Source: an uncultured Mesonia sp.
GTDB taxonomy: Bacteria; Bacteroidota; Bacteroidia; Flavobacteriales; Flavobacteriaceae
DNA length: 64,000 bases
Assembly (NCBI GenBank): GCA_947499595.1
Contig: CANMOY010000002.1
Coordinates: 124,001-188,000, forward strand
Direction of reading: 5' to 3'
Every line of letters starts with the position of its first letter. The first letter of the stretch is position 1. A program made the translations under genes and the position numbers. The notes under the pieces were generated by a model. The model did no database searches, was not told the origin of the DNA, and saw only the letters and a list, made by a program, of their open reading frames with translations. Shown here piece by piece: positions 1-9,336 of the stretch.

Positions 1-1036
1 CTTCGGGATACCCACCTGAAACCAGCATAACCGTAGCTGCTGTATCTGGGTTCACCTCTAATTCAATATCTTTTAATTCTTGCTTAGCGGCAGCTTGCAG
101 CAACTCAACAAGATCTGTGTTTATTCGGGGGAGTACCACTTCGGTTTCGGGGTCACCCATACGTACATTATATTCAATTACATAAGGCTCATCTCCTACT
201 TTTATTAGTCCTATAAAAATAAAACCTGTATAGGCTATGTTTTCTTTCTTAATACCTTCTACGGTTGGTTTAACAATACGCTCTTCTATTTTTTGCATAA
301 AAGCATCATCGGCAAAAGGAACAGGAGAAATAGCTCCCATGCCCCCGGTATTAAGACCAGTATCTCCTTCTCCAATACGCTTATAATCTTTTGCAGTAGG
401 CAATATTTTATAATCTTTACCATCTGTCAAAACAAACACACTTAACTCTATTCCCGACAGAAATTCTTCGATAACCACGGTTTCACTAGCTTGCCCAAAC
501 TTACCACTTAACATATTCTCTAGTTCATCTTGAGCGTCTTGCAAATCGTCTAAAATCAACACTCCCTTACCAGCCGCTAATCCATCTGCTTTTAAAACAT
601 AGGGCGCATCTAATTCGGTTAAAAACTGCTTCCCTGCTTCCAGGCTTTCACTTGTAAAGCTTTGGTAAGCTGCGGTGGGTATATTATGCATAGCCATAAA
701 CTCTTTGGCTCGTTCTTTACTCCCCTCCAATAGAGCTCCTTTTTTTGACGGCCCCACAAAAAGAATATCGCGCAAAGCCGTATCTTCTTTAAAGAAGTCA
801 TAAATACCATTCACCAACGGGTCTTCTGGTCCAACAACGACCAACTGAATGTCTTTACTTAAAACCAAATCTTTAACCGCCTCAAAATCATTTACATTTA
901 AGGCAACATTGGTAGCAATTTCGGCTGTTCCGGCGTTTCCTGGTGCCACGTATAGTTTATCGCATAATTTGCTTTTTGCTATTTGATATGCAAACGCGTG
1001 CTCTCTTCCTCCAGAACCAATTATTAAAATATTCAT
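1..1036 (-). CDS. purD: Phosphoribosylamine-glycine ligase (PurD), 3' end cut by window edge
   Basis: ATP-grasp enzyme of de novo purine synthesis that joins glycine to 5-phosphoribosylamine to give GAR. About 345 N-terminal residues are present of a usual length near 425; the C-terminal end lies outside the window. The protein opens with MNILIIGSGGREHA, the typical PurD nucleotide-fold start, followed by a VVGPEDPLV stretch, the ATP-grasp segment KADGLAAGKGV, and near the cut GMGAISPVP and EYNVRMGDPETE. It starts with ATG at 1036, about 25 nt downstream of a TAnnTTTG box on the same strand. It is divergent from the polysaccharide locus and probably marks its left border. I am sure of the family and see no defect in the part present. 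Confidence 0.96.
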   Translation of the reverse strand, partial: MNILIIGSGGREHAFAYQIAKSKLCDKLYVAPGNAGTAEIATNVALNVNDFEAVKDLVLSKDIQLVVVGPEDPLVNGIYDFFKEDTALRDILFVGPSKKGALLEGSKERAKEFMAMHNIPTAAYQSFTSESLEAGKQFLTELDAPYVLKADGLAAGKGVLILDDLQDAQDELENMLSGKFGQASETVVIEEFLSGIELSVFVLTDGKDYKILPTAKDYKRIGEGDTGLNTGGMGAISPVPFADDAFMQKIEERIVKPTVEGIKKENIAYTGFIFIGLIKVGDEPYVIEYNVRMGDPETEVVLPRINTDLVELLQAAAKQELKDIELEVNPDTAATVMLVSGGYPE

Positions 1037-1060
1037 TTTGTTTGTTTTTGTGTGTGGCAT

Positions 1061-1068
1061 CAAAAATA
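1061..1068 (-). promoter_or_regulatory. -7 box (TATTTTTG) for purD
   Basis: Read on the minus strand the bases are TATTTTTG, a match to the Bacteroidota -7 element TAnnTTTG, 24 nt before the purD ATG. I do not see a clear TTTG -33 element at the usual 17-21 nt spacing, so the call rests on the -7 match and its position. Confidence 0.5.
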
Positions 1069-1115
1069 ATTGTTTGTAAATTGACGCCCTAATGTTTTTC
1101 TAAAAAATAAGTAGT

Positions 1116-2423
1116 TTGAACTGGTTTGACGCCATATTAAAAGTTAAAGGATTTCCAATTGAGCAGGCTCAAAAACACTTAAATTATATTCAGTCTATAC
1201 CAGAAGAAAATTACGAATCATTTCTTGAAAAGCAAAAACAAGCTATTTTAAAGTATCATCTACAACATACTCCTTTTTATCAAGAACACACTGCTCAGCA
1301 CAAAATAAATCAATGGGAAGACATACCTATTTTAACCAAAGCCGATTTACAGCGCCCACTAAAAGAGCGACTTAGTACAGCTTATACCACTAAAAACGTG
1401 TATATCAATAAAACCTCAGGATCTAGTGGTCATCCCTTTGTTTTTGCTAAAGATAAATTTTGTCATGCTATGACATGGGCAGTGATTTTTAATCGTTTTG
1501 GTTGGTTTGGCCTAGATTTTAATACATCGTTACAAGCCCGTTTTTACGGCATTCCTTTGGAGAAAATGGGATATTATAAAGAACGGATTAAAGACAAGTT
1601 CGCCAATCGCTACCGCTTTCCTATTTTCGATTTAAACGATGAAAAGCTTGCTGAATTTCTTGCAAAGTTTTATAGCAAAGCATTTGATTATATTAACGGT
1701 TATACCAGCTCTATCGAGCTTTTTGCAAAATACCTAGCAAAAAAAAATATCGTATTAAAAAAGGTTTGTCCCAGTTTAAAAGTGTGCATTGTTACCAGTG
1801 AAATGCTTTTTCCCGAAACCAAGCAATTACTGGAGAATCAATTTGGTGTACCCGTAGTGAACGAATATGGTGCTAGCGAACTCGATTTAATAGCTTTTCA
1901 AAACCAGGAGACACAATGGGTGTTAAACACCGAAACCCTGTATGTTGAAATTGTAGATGAAAATGGTGCCATTTTACCTCCAGGCCAAGAAGGTCGCATT
2001 ATCGTAAGTTCATTATTCAATAAGGCCCATCCGTTCATCAGGTACGATTTAGGCGATATTGGTGTGCTTTCACCAAATAGCAATGCTAAAAAAGCTTATT
2101 TAGAACGTCTTGTAGGACGAACAAATGATATTGCCCGTTTGCCAAGTGGTAAAGTGGTACCCGGACTCACATTTTATTATGTAACCAAAAGTATAATTGA
2201 AGACGATACCAATGTAAAGGAATTTGTTATACAGCAAACCCAGCCCGATACCTTTGAAATTACCTATGCCGCTGTTGCGGATATTTCTATTGAGAAACAA
2301 AATCAAATCAAGCAAGCCGTCGAAAAATACTTGGAAAAAGGACTCCGCCTTAATTTAAAACGCGTAAAATTCTTAAAACGAAAAAAAAGCGGCAAATTAA
2401 AGCAATTTGAATCTTTGGTATGA
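1116..2423 (+). CDS. CapK/PaaK-like adenylate-forming enzyme
   Basis: A 435-residue member of the phenylacetate-CoA-ligase-like (CapK) branch of AMP-forming enzymes, often found in capsule and O-antigen loci. The phosphate-binding motif TSGSSG is at residues 100-105, a YGASE motif typical of the adenylation core near residue 250, and a FIRYDLGD segment near residue 307. The reading frame opens with TTG at 1116; an in-frame stop lies just upstream (1101-1103), no ATG fits, and the N-terminus MNWFDAILKVKGFPI looks complete for the family, so TTG is probably the real start. Its stop overlaps the ATG of the next glycosyltransferase (ATGA), so the two are translationally coupled. The substrate cannot be read from sequence; activation of an acyl group for sugar decoration is an inference. 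Confidence 0.85.
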   Translation: MNWFDAILKVKGFPIEQAQKHLNYIQSIPEENYESFLEKQKQAILKYHLQHTPFYQEHTAQHKINQWEDIPILTKADLQRPLKERLSTAYTTKNVYINKTSGSSGHPFVFAKDKFCHAMTWAVIFNRFGWFGLDFNTSLQARFYGIPLEKMGYYKERIKDKFANRYRFPIFDLNDEKLAEFLAKFYSKAFDYINGYTSSIELFAKYLAKKNIVLKKVCPSLKVCIVTSEMLFPETKQLLENQFGVPVVNEYGASELDLIAFQNQETQWVLNTETLYVEIVDENGAILPPGQEGRIIVSSLFNKAHPFIRYDLGDIGVLSPNSNAKKAYLERLVGRTNDIARLPSGKVVPGLTFYYVTKSIIEDDTNVKEFVIQQTQPDTFEITYAAVADISIEKQNQIKQAVEKYLEKGLRLNLKRVKFLKRKKSGKLKQFESLV

Positions 2424-3586
2424 AAGCAATAACCCTTATCACCAATTATTTTCCGCCAGAAACTGGTGCGGCTTCCAATCGGATAGCTCAACTGGCTCTC
2501 GGGCTTCAGCAAAGGGGCTATTCTGTACGAGTTATTTGTCCGCTTCCTAATTATCCAAAAGGTAGAATCTTTGCAGGTTATAGAGGAAAATTAATGCACA
2601 CCGAGCATTATGAAGGTATACACGTTACCCGATTGTATATTTTCCCGAGCAATTCCAATCAAAAGTTTAAACGGCTTTTCGCTATGCTTTCTTTTTCATT
2701 TAGCTTAGGAGTTTATAGGTTTCTACATTCAGGAAAGTTTGCTCAAAAAATTATTATTCAAAGTCCGCCGCTGATTCTATCGGCATCGGCATTGTTTTTC
2801 TTTAACCGGAACAAACGCAAATTGATTTTAAATGTTTCTGATCTCTGGCCTAGTGCAGGTCTAGAATTGGATGCTCTACAAAAAGGCCGAATGTATACAT
2901 TACTAGAGCGTTTAGAGCGCTATATTTACAAGAAAGCGCACCTGGTTTTAGGGCAATCGAAAGAAATTATTGCGCGAGTGCTTGAGGTAAACCCCAAACA
3001 GCAAACCTTTTTATACCGCAATTTACCACAAGCTAGTCGGTTGAATTTTGATAGCGATGAATCAGATGTCGAACAACCCATAAAACTTGTTTACGCAGGA
3101 TTGCTGGGGATTGCACAAGGGATTGTAAAACTTTGCAAAAATATTGAGCTGGGTAATCACGAATTGCATATTTATGGTGCCGGTGCAGAGCAGCAGGCTT
3201 TGCAAGATTATTTAATAAATAGCGACAAACCTATCTTTTATCACGGTGAGGTATCTCGCCAGCTTTTGTTAGAAAAACTTGGCACTTTTGATTTAGCTAT
3301 TGTACCGCTTACCCGTGCCATTTATGGTTCTACACCTAGCAAAATTTATGAAATGGCCTTAGGCGGTCTACCTATGCTTTATTTTGCAGGTGGCGAAGGA
3401 GAGCAAGTAGTGCAGGACTATCAATTGGGATATGTGGTTGAGCCAGGAAACTTTGAAACTTTAAATCGTTTGCTTGTAGATTTAAAAAAAGATGAGCTTA
3501 AACAAATGAGTGAAAAAATCCGCGAAAGCGCCGCTCAACATTTTAACCTAGACCTTCAACTGGATGCGCTAGTTCAACTATTATAA
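2420..3586 (+). CDS. Glycosyltransferase family 4 (WbuB-like)
   Basis: A 388-residue GT-B glycosyltransferase, predicted cytoplasmic or peripheral at the inner membrane. The N-terminal domain carries the WbuB-type pattern TNYFPPETGAASNRIAQLA and a PLPNYPKGRIF segment. The C-terminal donor-binding domain has the GT4-like run GSTPSKIYEMALGGLPMLYF around residues 295-315, where the glutamate normally contacts the nucleotide sugar. It starts with ATG inside the last codons of the CapK-like gene. It runs convergent with the sugar-phosphate transferase at 3593, with 6 bases between the stops. Donor and acceptor are unknown; a sugar for the polysaccharide repeat unit is inferred from context. Confidence 0.9.
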   Translation: MKAITLITNYFPPETGAASNRIAQLALGLQQRGYSVRVICPLPNYPKGRIFAGYRGKLMHTEHYEGIHVTRLYIFPSNSNQKFKRLFAMLSFSFSLGVYRFLHSGKFAQKIIIQSPPLILSASALFFFNRNKRKLILNVSDLWPSAGLELDALQKGRMYTLLERLERYIYKKAHLVLGQSKEIIARVLEVNPKQQTFLYRNLPQASRLNFDSDESDVEQPIKLVYAGLLGIAQGIVKLCKNIELGNHELHIYGAGAEQQALQDYLINSDKPIFYHGEVSRQLLLEKLGTFDLAIVPLTRAIYGSTPSKIYEMALGGLPMLYFAGGEGEQVVQDYQLGYVVEPGNFETLNRLLVDLKKDELKQMSEKIRESAAQHFNLDLQLDALVQLL

Positions 3587-3592
3587 GCTTAT

Positions 3593-4945
3593 TTAGTAGG
3601 CTTTATCTTCCCCCCGAATAGCGTTATATACCGTTTGAAAAATGATTTTAAGATCTAATAAAAGCGACCAATTTTCTAGATAAAAAATATCATATCGCAC
3701 ACGGTTAATGATATCGTTCTCGGTTTCTACTTCACCTCTAAAACCACTGGTTTGGGCCAAGCCCGTTATTCCTGGCTTTATAAAGTGTCTCACCATAAAC
3801 TTGTCTATTCGTTCTGCATACATATGCGTATGGCTCACCATGTGAGGACGTGGTCCCACTACAGACATATCGCCTAAAAGCACATTGTAAAACTGAGGCA
3901 ATTCATCCATACTGGTTTTTCGTAAAAACTTACCCATTTTCGTAATGCGTTTATCACCGCGTTTTACCTGATGTAAATCGGCTTGCGGATTTTCACGCAT
4001 CGACCTGAATTTATAACAGTTAAACTCTTTATAGTTAAGTCCGTTACGTTTTTGCCTAAAAAACACTGGCCCTTTTGAGCCTAACTTGATAAAAATGGCT
4101 AAAATAGGGGTTAACCAAGACAGTAAAAAAACGATTACGAAAAGAGAAAAAACAATATCGAAAATACGTTTTAAAAGCTGGTTAAAGGGTTCTTGTAATG
4201 GAATGTCCCGTAATGACAGGATGGGCAAATACCCATAATAATCCATTTTTAATTGACGGGTATAAACGTCTTTATTATCGGGTAAAAATTTTAGCTGTTT
4301 TAAATTGTTATCGGCAAAATCTATCAACTCATTGATTTGTTGATTACTTAAAGAGGTTACCGAACAGTAAATCTCATCGATCTTATTGTCGATAATAAAT
4401 TTTAAACATTCTTCAAACGAGTTGTCTTTTTCTTGAATAGCTAGCAGCCCTTTACAATGGTAGCCATAAGAAGGATTGGATGTAAAGAATTTCTTTAAGG
4501 CTTGTGTATGCTTATTTTTACCAAGAATTACAGTGGTTCTATAATTGCCACCTAAAAATTTTCGGTAACGTTTAAGCAAGTAAAAAACCAGTAATTTTAC
4601 GCTTATGATACTTATATATAAGCAAGCTAGATACTCAAAAATTATCATTCTTGGTCTGGAAAGGTCTTCAAAAAAACCAAAAAAGGAAAAAACAATTAGA
4701 GAAAATAAACCAATTTGCACCAATGATTTGGAGAGTATTCGAAAACCCTTTGTAAAACGGTAGACTTCATAAAAACCTGTATTTACAGATAATAGCAGCC
4801 ACCCCACCGAAACAAAAAGCGTAAAGTTTAAAAAATCAATCGCTTGAAATTTAAAAATCAAGGCAAAGACCAAAATAAGCCCTATATCGATAATATAGGT
4901 TAGCGGCCTTAAATAAGGTGAATATCTGCCTTGCTTTTTATGCAT
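3593..4945 (-). CDS. Polyprenyl-phosphate sugar phosphotransferase (WbaP/WcaJ type)
   Basis: Probable initiating enzyme of the polysaccharide: it would transfer a sugar-1-phosphate from a nucleotide sugar to undecaprenyl phosphate at the inner membrane. The 450 residues show an N-terminal membrane block (about 17-125), a CoA-binding/Rossmann-like cytosolic domain (about 135-235), one more hydrophobic segment (262-287) and a bacterial sugar transferase catalytic domain to the end. Visible signatures are KFRSM (312-316), DELPQ (347-351) and VVGPRP (362-367), all classic for this family. Length and layout match full-size WcaJ-like proteins rather than the short PglC form. It is the last gene of a leftward run with UXS, ugd and the WecG-like transferase upstream. 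The sugar moved cannot be decided. Confidence 0.93.
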   Translation of the reverse strand: MHKKQGRYSPYLRPLTYIIDIGLILVFALIFKFQAIDFLNFTLFVSVGWLLLSVNTGFYEVYRFTKGFRILSKSLVQIGLFSLIVFSFFGFFEDLSRPRMIIFEYLACLYISIISVKLLVFYLLKRYRKFLGGNYRTTVILGKNKHTQALKKFFTSNPSYGYHCKGLLAIQEKDNSFEECLKFIIDNKIDEIYCSVTSLSNQQINELIDFADNNLKQLKFLPDNKDVYTRQLKMDYYGYLPILSLRDIPLQEPFNQLLKRIFDIVFSLFVIVFLLSWLTPILAIFIKLGSKGPVFFRQKRNGLNYKEFNCYKFRSMRENPQADLHQVKRGDKRITKMGKFLRKTSMDELPQFYNVLLGDMSVVGPRPHMVSHTHMYAERIDKFMVRHFIKPGITGLAQTSGFRGEVETENDIINRVRYDIFYLENWSLLLDLKIIFQTVYNAIRGEDKAY

Positions 4946-4956
4946 TTTCTATGCTT

Positions 4957-5949
4957 TTATTTACGAATATGTTTAGCAAAATCTTTGTGTTCTTTTTTAG
5001 TGAGTTCATCTTGAGACAAGCCTTTAAAGAAATCATAGGTAATCTTCATTCCTTCGGCTCGGTTTACCTGTGGTTCCCAACCTAATATTTTCTTCGCACA
5101 GCTTATATCGGGTTGGCGTTGCATGGGATCATCTTGAGGTAATTCTTTATAAATTACCTTTTGTTTAGTGCCTGTGAGTTTTATAATCTCTTCGGCAAAA
5201 TCTTTAATGCTTATTTCGTGCGGGTTACCAATATTAACCGGATACACATAATCGCTTAGCAACAACCTATAAATTCCTTCTATTTGATCGCTTACATAGC
5301 AAAAAGAACGCGTTTGCGAACCATCGCCAAAAACAGTGAGATCTTCTCCTCGTAGGGCTTGACCAATAAAAGCAGGAATTACTCTACCATCGTTGAGTCG
5401 CATTCGCGGACCATAGGTATTAAATATTCTTACAATACGCGTTTCTAATCCGTGAAAACGGTGATAAGCCATTGTGATTGACTCTTGAAAACGCTTGGCT
5501 TCATCATACACCCCGCGCGGACCAATGGTGCTAACATTACCATAATATGACTCGTTTTGCGGATGTACCAACGGGTCGCCATAAACTTCTGAGGTACTGG
5601 CAATTAATATTCTTGCTTTTTTCTCTTTGGCTAAGCCTAATAAATTATGCGTACCCAAAGAACCTACTTTAAGGGTTTGTATGGGAATTTTAAGGTAATC
5701 TATGGGGCTAGCCGGACTAGCAAAGTGTAAAATATAATCTAAGTTTCCTGGAACGTGCACAAACTTGGTAACATCGTGATGATAAAACTCAAATTGCTCT
5801 AAATGAAACAGGTGTTCTATATTCTTTAGATCGCCAGTAATCAAGTTATCCATTGCTATGACGTGAAAGTCTTCTTGGATAAATTTATCGCATAAATGCG
5901 AACCTAAAAATCCAGCTGCACCGGTAATTAATACTCTTTGCTTTGGCAT
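4957..5949 (-). CDS. uxs: UDP-glucuronate decarboxylase (UDP-xylose synthase type)
   Basis: An NAD-dependent short-chain dehydrogenase/reductase (extended SDR) of 330 residues. It has the dinucleotide motif [10 protein letters not shown] at 10-19, the substrate-site TSEVYG at 119-124 and the catalytic pair of YDEAK (Tyr148, Lys152). The run [15 protein letters not shown] near residues 180-195 and the R-S-F-C-Y-V-S-D segment are typical of UDP-glucuronate decarboxylases rather than of rfbB-type dehydratases. It would convert UDP-glucuronate to UDP-xylose. The UDP-glucuronate-making ugd gene lies 23 bases upstream on the same strand, which fits a two-step pathway. A related SDR epimerase or dehydratase activity is the main alternative. 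Confidence 0.88.
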   Translation of the reverse strand: MPKQRVLITGAAGFLGSHLCDKFIQEDFHVIAMDNLITGDLKNIEHLFHLEQFEFYHHDVTKFVHVPGNLDYILHFASPASPIDYLKIPIQTLKVGSLGTHNLLGLAKEKKARILIASTSEVYGDPLVHPQNESYYGNVSTIGPRGVYDEAKRFQESITMAYHRFHGLETRIVRIFNTYGPRMRLNDGRVIPAFIGQALRGEDLTVFGDGSQTRSFCYVSDQIEGIYRLLLSDYVYPVNIGNPHEISIKDFAEEIIKLTGTKQKVIYKELPQDDPMQRQPDISCAKKILGWEPQVNRAEGMKITYDFFKGLSQDELTKKEHKDFAKHIRK

Positions 5950-5972
5950 AATTGTTTGCTTAAAAGTCTATT

Positions 5973-7388
5973 TTATAATTGTTTCGCGCTACTCCCTATC
6001 TGGTAGCATACAAAACCAATTTTTTCTAATTCTTCAAGGTTTAAAATTCCTCTACCGTCAAATACAAAAGCAGGTTTTTGCATTTGGTCATAAATTTTTT
6101 GCCAATCGTATGTTTTAAATTCGTCCCACTCGGTTAAAATAGCAATAGCATGGGCGTCTTTACAAGCCTCATACGGATTTTGATGAACTGTTAAACCGGC
6201 TTGATTAGCGGCACTAGGTCTTGTATTTAAGTAATCTAAATCGGTATACATTTGCTGGGCTTGCACCTTGGGGTCGTACACTGCTATTTGTGCTTGCTCA
6301 TTAAGAAGCTCATCGGCTACATAGATGGCGGCAGACTCTCTAGTATCGTTGGTATCTTTTTTAAACGCCCAGCCCAAAAAAGCTATCTTTTTACCTGATA
6401 CCGTATTGAATAATGTACTGATGATATTGTGGGCAAACCTTCTTTTTTGATGATCGTTCATAAGAATTACTTGCTCCCAGTAATCGGCTACTTCGTTTAA
6501 GCCGTAGGTTTTTGCAATATAAACCAAGTTTAAAATATCTTTTTGAAAGCAAGACCCGCCAAAACCTACTGAGGCTTTTAAGAATTTTGCACCAATACGA
6601 GAATCCATACCAATGGCACGTGCCACTTCATTAACATCGGCTTCGGTCTTTTCGCAAAGCTCAGACATGGCATTGATAGAAGAAACGCGTTGCGCCAAGA
6701 ATGCATTGGCGGTAAGTTTAGAAAGCTCAGACGACCATACGTTGGTGGTTAAGATGCGCTCTTGAGGCACCCACTGCCCGTAAACGCCAACCAAAGCTTC
6801 GATGGCTTCTTTACCCGCATCGGTGGTATTGTCTCCCCCAATGAGCACACGATCTGGGTTTAATAAATCGCTTACAGCGGTACCTTCGGCTAAAAATTCT
6901 GGGTTGGATAAAATTTGAAACTTAACCGAGCTACCGTTACCTGTATTATCTAAGATACTTTTTATAGCCGATGCTGTTCTCACCGGTAAGGTTGATTTTT
7001 CTACCACAATTTTATCTGATGTAGCTACGCGAGCAATTTGGCGTGCACAAAGCTCGATATACTTTAAATCGGCTGCCATACCTTTACCTTTACCATAAGT
7101 TTTGGTAGGGGTATTTACCGAAATAAAAATCATATCCGCGGCAGCGATGGCCTCATCTACCTGAGTAGAAAAAAAGAGGTTTTTGCCTCTAGCTTGGGCT
7201 ACAATTTCATCTAATCCTGGCTCGTATACCGGCAATTTGCTCAAGTCTTCATCATTCCAAGCGGCTATTCTTTGTTCATTAATATCTACTACGGTAACCT
7301 TTATAGCTGGACATTTTTGTGCGATTACGGCCATAGTTGGACCTCCTACATAACCCGCACCTATACAGCAAATATTTTTGATCTTCAT
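5973..7388 (-). CDS. ugd: UDP-glucose 6-dehydrogenase (eukaryote-like form)
   Basis: Oxidises UDP-glucose twice to UDP-glucuronate with NAD+. The 471 residues begin with a Rossmann motif GAGYVGGPT (10-18), followed by the VNTPTKTYG loop (91-99) and the catalytic-cysteine motif [10 protein letters not shown] with Cys280. The insert [12 protein letters not shown] and the long N-terminal domain match the animal/plant-like branch of the family, which is common in Bacteroidota, rather than the shorter E. coli type. It lies between the WecG-like gene (3 bases away) and the UXS gene, so it probably feeds the decarboxylase and may also supply glucuronate directly to the polymer. No residues look missing. 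Confidence 0.96.
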   Translation of the reverse strand: MKIKNICCIGAGYVGGPTMAVIAQKCPAIKVTVVDINEQRIAAWNDEDLSKLPVYEPGLDEIVAQARGKNLFFSTQVDEAIAAADMIFISVNTPTKTYGKGKGMAADLKYIELCARQIARVATSDKIVVEKSTLPVRTASAIKSILDNTGNGSSVKFQILSNPEFLAEGTAVSDLLNPDRVLIGGDNTTDAGKEAIEALVGVYGQWVPQERILTTNVWSSELSKLTANAFLAQRVSSINAMSELCEKTEADVNEVARAIGMDSRIGAKFLKASVGFGGSCFQKDILNLVYIAKTYGLNEVADYWEQVILMNDHQKRRFAHNIISTLFNTVSGKKIAFLGWAFKKDTNDTRESAAIYVADELLNEQAQIAVYDPKVQAQQMYTDLDYLNTRPSAANQAGLTVHQNPYEACKDAHAIAILTEWDEFKTYDWQKIYDQMQKPAFVFDGRGILNLEELEKIGFVCYQIGSSAKQL

Positions 7389-7391
7389 ATC

Positions 7392-8147
7392 TTAAGAATT
7401 CTTTTTATTAAAGTTAAATTTAGCCTTTACCACCAGGCCAATAAATTTAGAATTGCCAATTAAATAGCGTTTCCACATACGTTTAGGTTCTTGCAAAAAC
7501 CTGTAAAACCACTCTAAACCGCTTTTTTGCATCCATTTAGGAGCTCTTTTGGTTTTACCGGCCAATACATCAAAACTACCGCCTACCCCCATAATAAAGG
7601 GAATTTGTTTTAAAGCCTCACGATGGGTATGCAAAAATATCTCTTTTTTGGGAGAGCTAATGGCAACAAACAGCATTTTTGCTTTAGTGCTAACGATATC
7701 TTCTACAATTTGTTTTTCTTGCTCTTGAGAAAAATAGCCATTTCTATATCCCGCAATCACGTTTGCATTGTAGGTTTGTTTAAATTTTTCGCTTAAAGCG
7801 GATACCACCTCTTCTTGAGCGCCCAATAAGTAAACACTATAATTCTTTTGGTGTGCCATTTTAACCAAATTATCAAACAAATCTATGCCAGCCACCCGTT
7901 CTTTTAACGGCTGGTTTAAAAGTTTTGCTGCCCAGATAACCGCTTGACCATCGGCATTGATGAGATCGGCTTCGTTTACGCTTTTTCGCAGCTGCTCATT
8001 CTTTTGCATGGCCACAATTTTCCCTGCATTTACCACCGTGTGATGCAGGGGATTATTATGTGCGATAGCCAACTCTATACGTTGCAAGGTTTCTGCCATG
8101 CTTAAGTTGTCTATCTTGGTGTTGAGTATTTGAATGCGTTGGGCCAT
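7392..8147 (-). CDS. WecG/TagA/CpsF family glycosyltransferase (GT26)
   Basis: A 251-residue GT26 transferase that typically adds the second sugar onto a lipid-linked first sugar at the inner membrane. The family hallmarks are visible: a VVNAGK start of the core near residue 38, the DLINADG motif at 61-67 with the presumed catalytic Asp66, RVAGIDL at 84-90, and a C-terminal membrane-association region rich in Trp, Arg and Lys (GLEWFYRFLQEPKRMWKR). It lies 3 bases upstream of ugd on the same strand, in the run that ends with the initiating phosphotransferase. A GlcA, ManNAc-uronate or ManNAc transfer are all known in the family; the substrate here is unknown. Confidence 0.9.
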   Translation of the reverse strand: MAQRIQILNTKIDNLSMAETLQRIELAIAHNNPLHHTVVNAGKIVAMQKNEQLRKSVNEADLINADGQAVIWAAKLLNQPLKERVAGIDLFDNLVKMAHQKNYSVYLLGAQEEVVSALSEKFKQTYNANVIAGYRNGYFSQEQEKQIVEDIVSTKAKMLFVAISSPKKEIFLHTHREALKQIPFIMGVGGSFDVLAGKTKRAPKWMQKSGLEWFYRFLQEPKRMWKRYLIGNSKFIGLVVKAKFNFNKKNS

Positions 8148-8175
8148 AGGGTATATGCAAATAAAAGCGTCAAAA

Positions 8176-9336
8176 TTAGGGCTTATCTCCAGTAATCGAA
8201 AATTTATCGGGTGTTTTTAAATAAGCTAATTTGATTAACAACAAATATATAGGTACAGAGGCATTATAGAAAAAATTACCTGTTATTAAAGGAACCGCTA
8301 AAAGCACCGCAAACCATAATTTATCTTGGTGGGCTAGTTTAAAATTGAAGTAATACCTTAAAAAGAGATACAAATACAAGGGCGCTCCTAGAATACCAAA
8401 ATACAGCCATAAGTCTATCAATTCTAATTGTGGTCGCAGCAACGGATTAGAAAGTCCGCCAATAAAATAATGAAGGCTTCGCCAGTTTTCTTGAATGTAC
8501 GGAATGGTTTCTGTAAGTAATAAATCATCTCTATAAGAAAGTACTGCCGTTAACCAGCCCTCTTCTTTGCTGATTTCGGCAAACAGACTATAATTGAATA
8601 AAACGTATACTCCAACCAAAAAAAGCAAACTGATAAGACTTAAACTCCCCAAAACCCATTTTTTGCTAATCTTTGCGTTTATCAATAGCACCAAACTGAA
8701 TAAAAATACGGCCAAGTAAACCGATTTGGTGCCAATTAACAAAGAAGCGATCAAAGTAAACCAAAACAGAGGTTGGTAATAAAAATTCTTTTTATAGTAA
8801 AACACAAAGTAAAGCAAAGCGCTTAAATACAGGTAGGTTGAATTTGCCGAAGCCCAAACCAAACCATTGTAGCCCCAGCGCTCGCCTTCATAAGATTTAA
8901 ACCATTCTAATTGAAAAAGAGCCCCTAGTACTATAAGACTGTTGTTCAGCCATAAAAAGAACTCCCAGAAGCTTGTTATTTTTCGGGTTTTATGTTTATC
9001 AAAAGACCTTAAATCTTTAAAATAGAGCAATAAAATCAAGAAAAACAAATAGCGAGCAAAACCAATTATAGCCATTGTAGTGAAAGCTTGAGGTAAAAAA
9101 TATTGCCCCAAAACAAACCATAGCACCAGTAAAAATATACCCAAAAGTTGTTGGGTACGGGTAAATAATAAACTCGTAAACATAAAAGCAAAAGCCAATA
9201 ACTTGACCAGCTTCTGAAGATAAAACTCAGCCTCGATAATATGATAATACAATTTGTTTAGTGCCTCAATTCCTAAAAAAAGTAAGAGGAACCAAAAAAA
9301 GACTTGGCTTTTATCTGGGTTAAGCCACTTTTTCAT
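8176..9336 (-). CDS. Multi-pass membrane protein, possible polysaccharide polymerase/ligase
   Basis: A hydrophobic protein of 386 residues with about ten predicted membrane segments and no enzymatic motif I can name. The frame is open up to 9402, but a start at 9336 (MKKWLNPDKSQVFFWFLLLF) is preferred: it puts only 17 bases of overlap on the gene upstream, has a purine-rich stretch just before it, and removes an uncharged, non-hydrophobic extension. A large loop around residues 255-300, rich in charged residues, resembles the periplasmic loop of O-antigen polymerase/ligase-like proteins. It follows directly on the O-antigen-ligase-like gene, and the two are probably translationally coupled. 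A Wzy-like or accessory role is inferred from topology and position only. Confidence 0.65.
   Translation of the reverse strand: MKKWLNPDKSQVFFWFLLLFLGIEALNKLYYHIIEAEFYLQKLVKLLAFAFMFTSLLFTRTQQLLGIFLLVLWFVLGQYFLPQAFTTMAIIGFARYLFFLILLLYFKDLRSFDKHKTRKITSFWEFFLWLNNSLIVLGALFQLEWFKSYEGERWGYNGLVWASANSTYLYLSALLYFVFYYKKNFYYQPLFWFTLIASLLIGTKSVYLAVFLFSLVLLINAKISKKWVLGSLSLISLLFLVGVYVLFNYSLFAEISKEEGWLTAVLSYRDDLLLTETIPYIQENWRSLHYFIGGLSNPLLRPQLELIDLWLYFGILGAPLYLYLFLRYYFNFKLAHQDKLWFAVLLAVPLITGNFFYNASVPIYLLLIKLAYLKTPDKFSITGDKP

Noticed and set aside
6617-6622. CACGTG core inside ugd, considered as a third parS
   Set aside because: The flanks (GG and CC) do not match TGTTNCACGTGAAACA; it is ordinary coding sequence.
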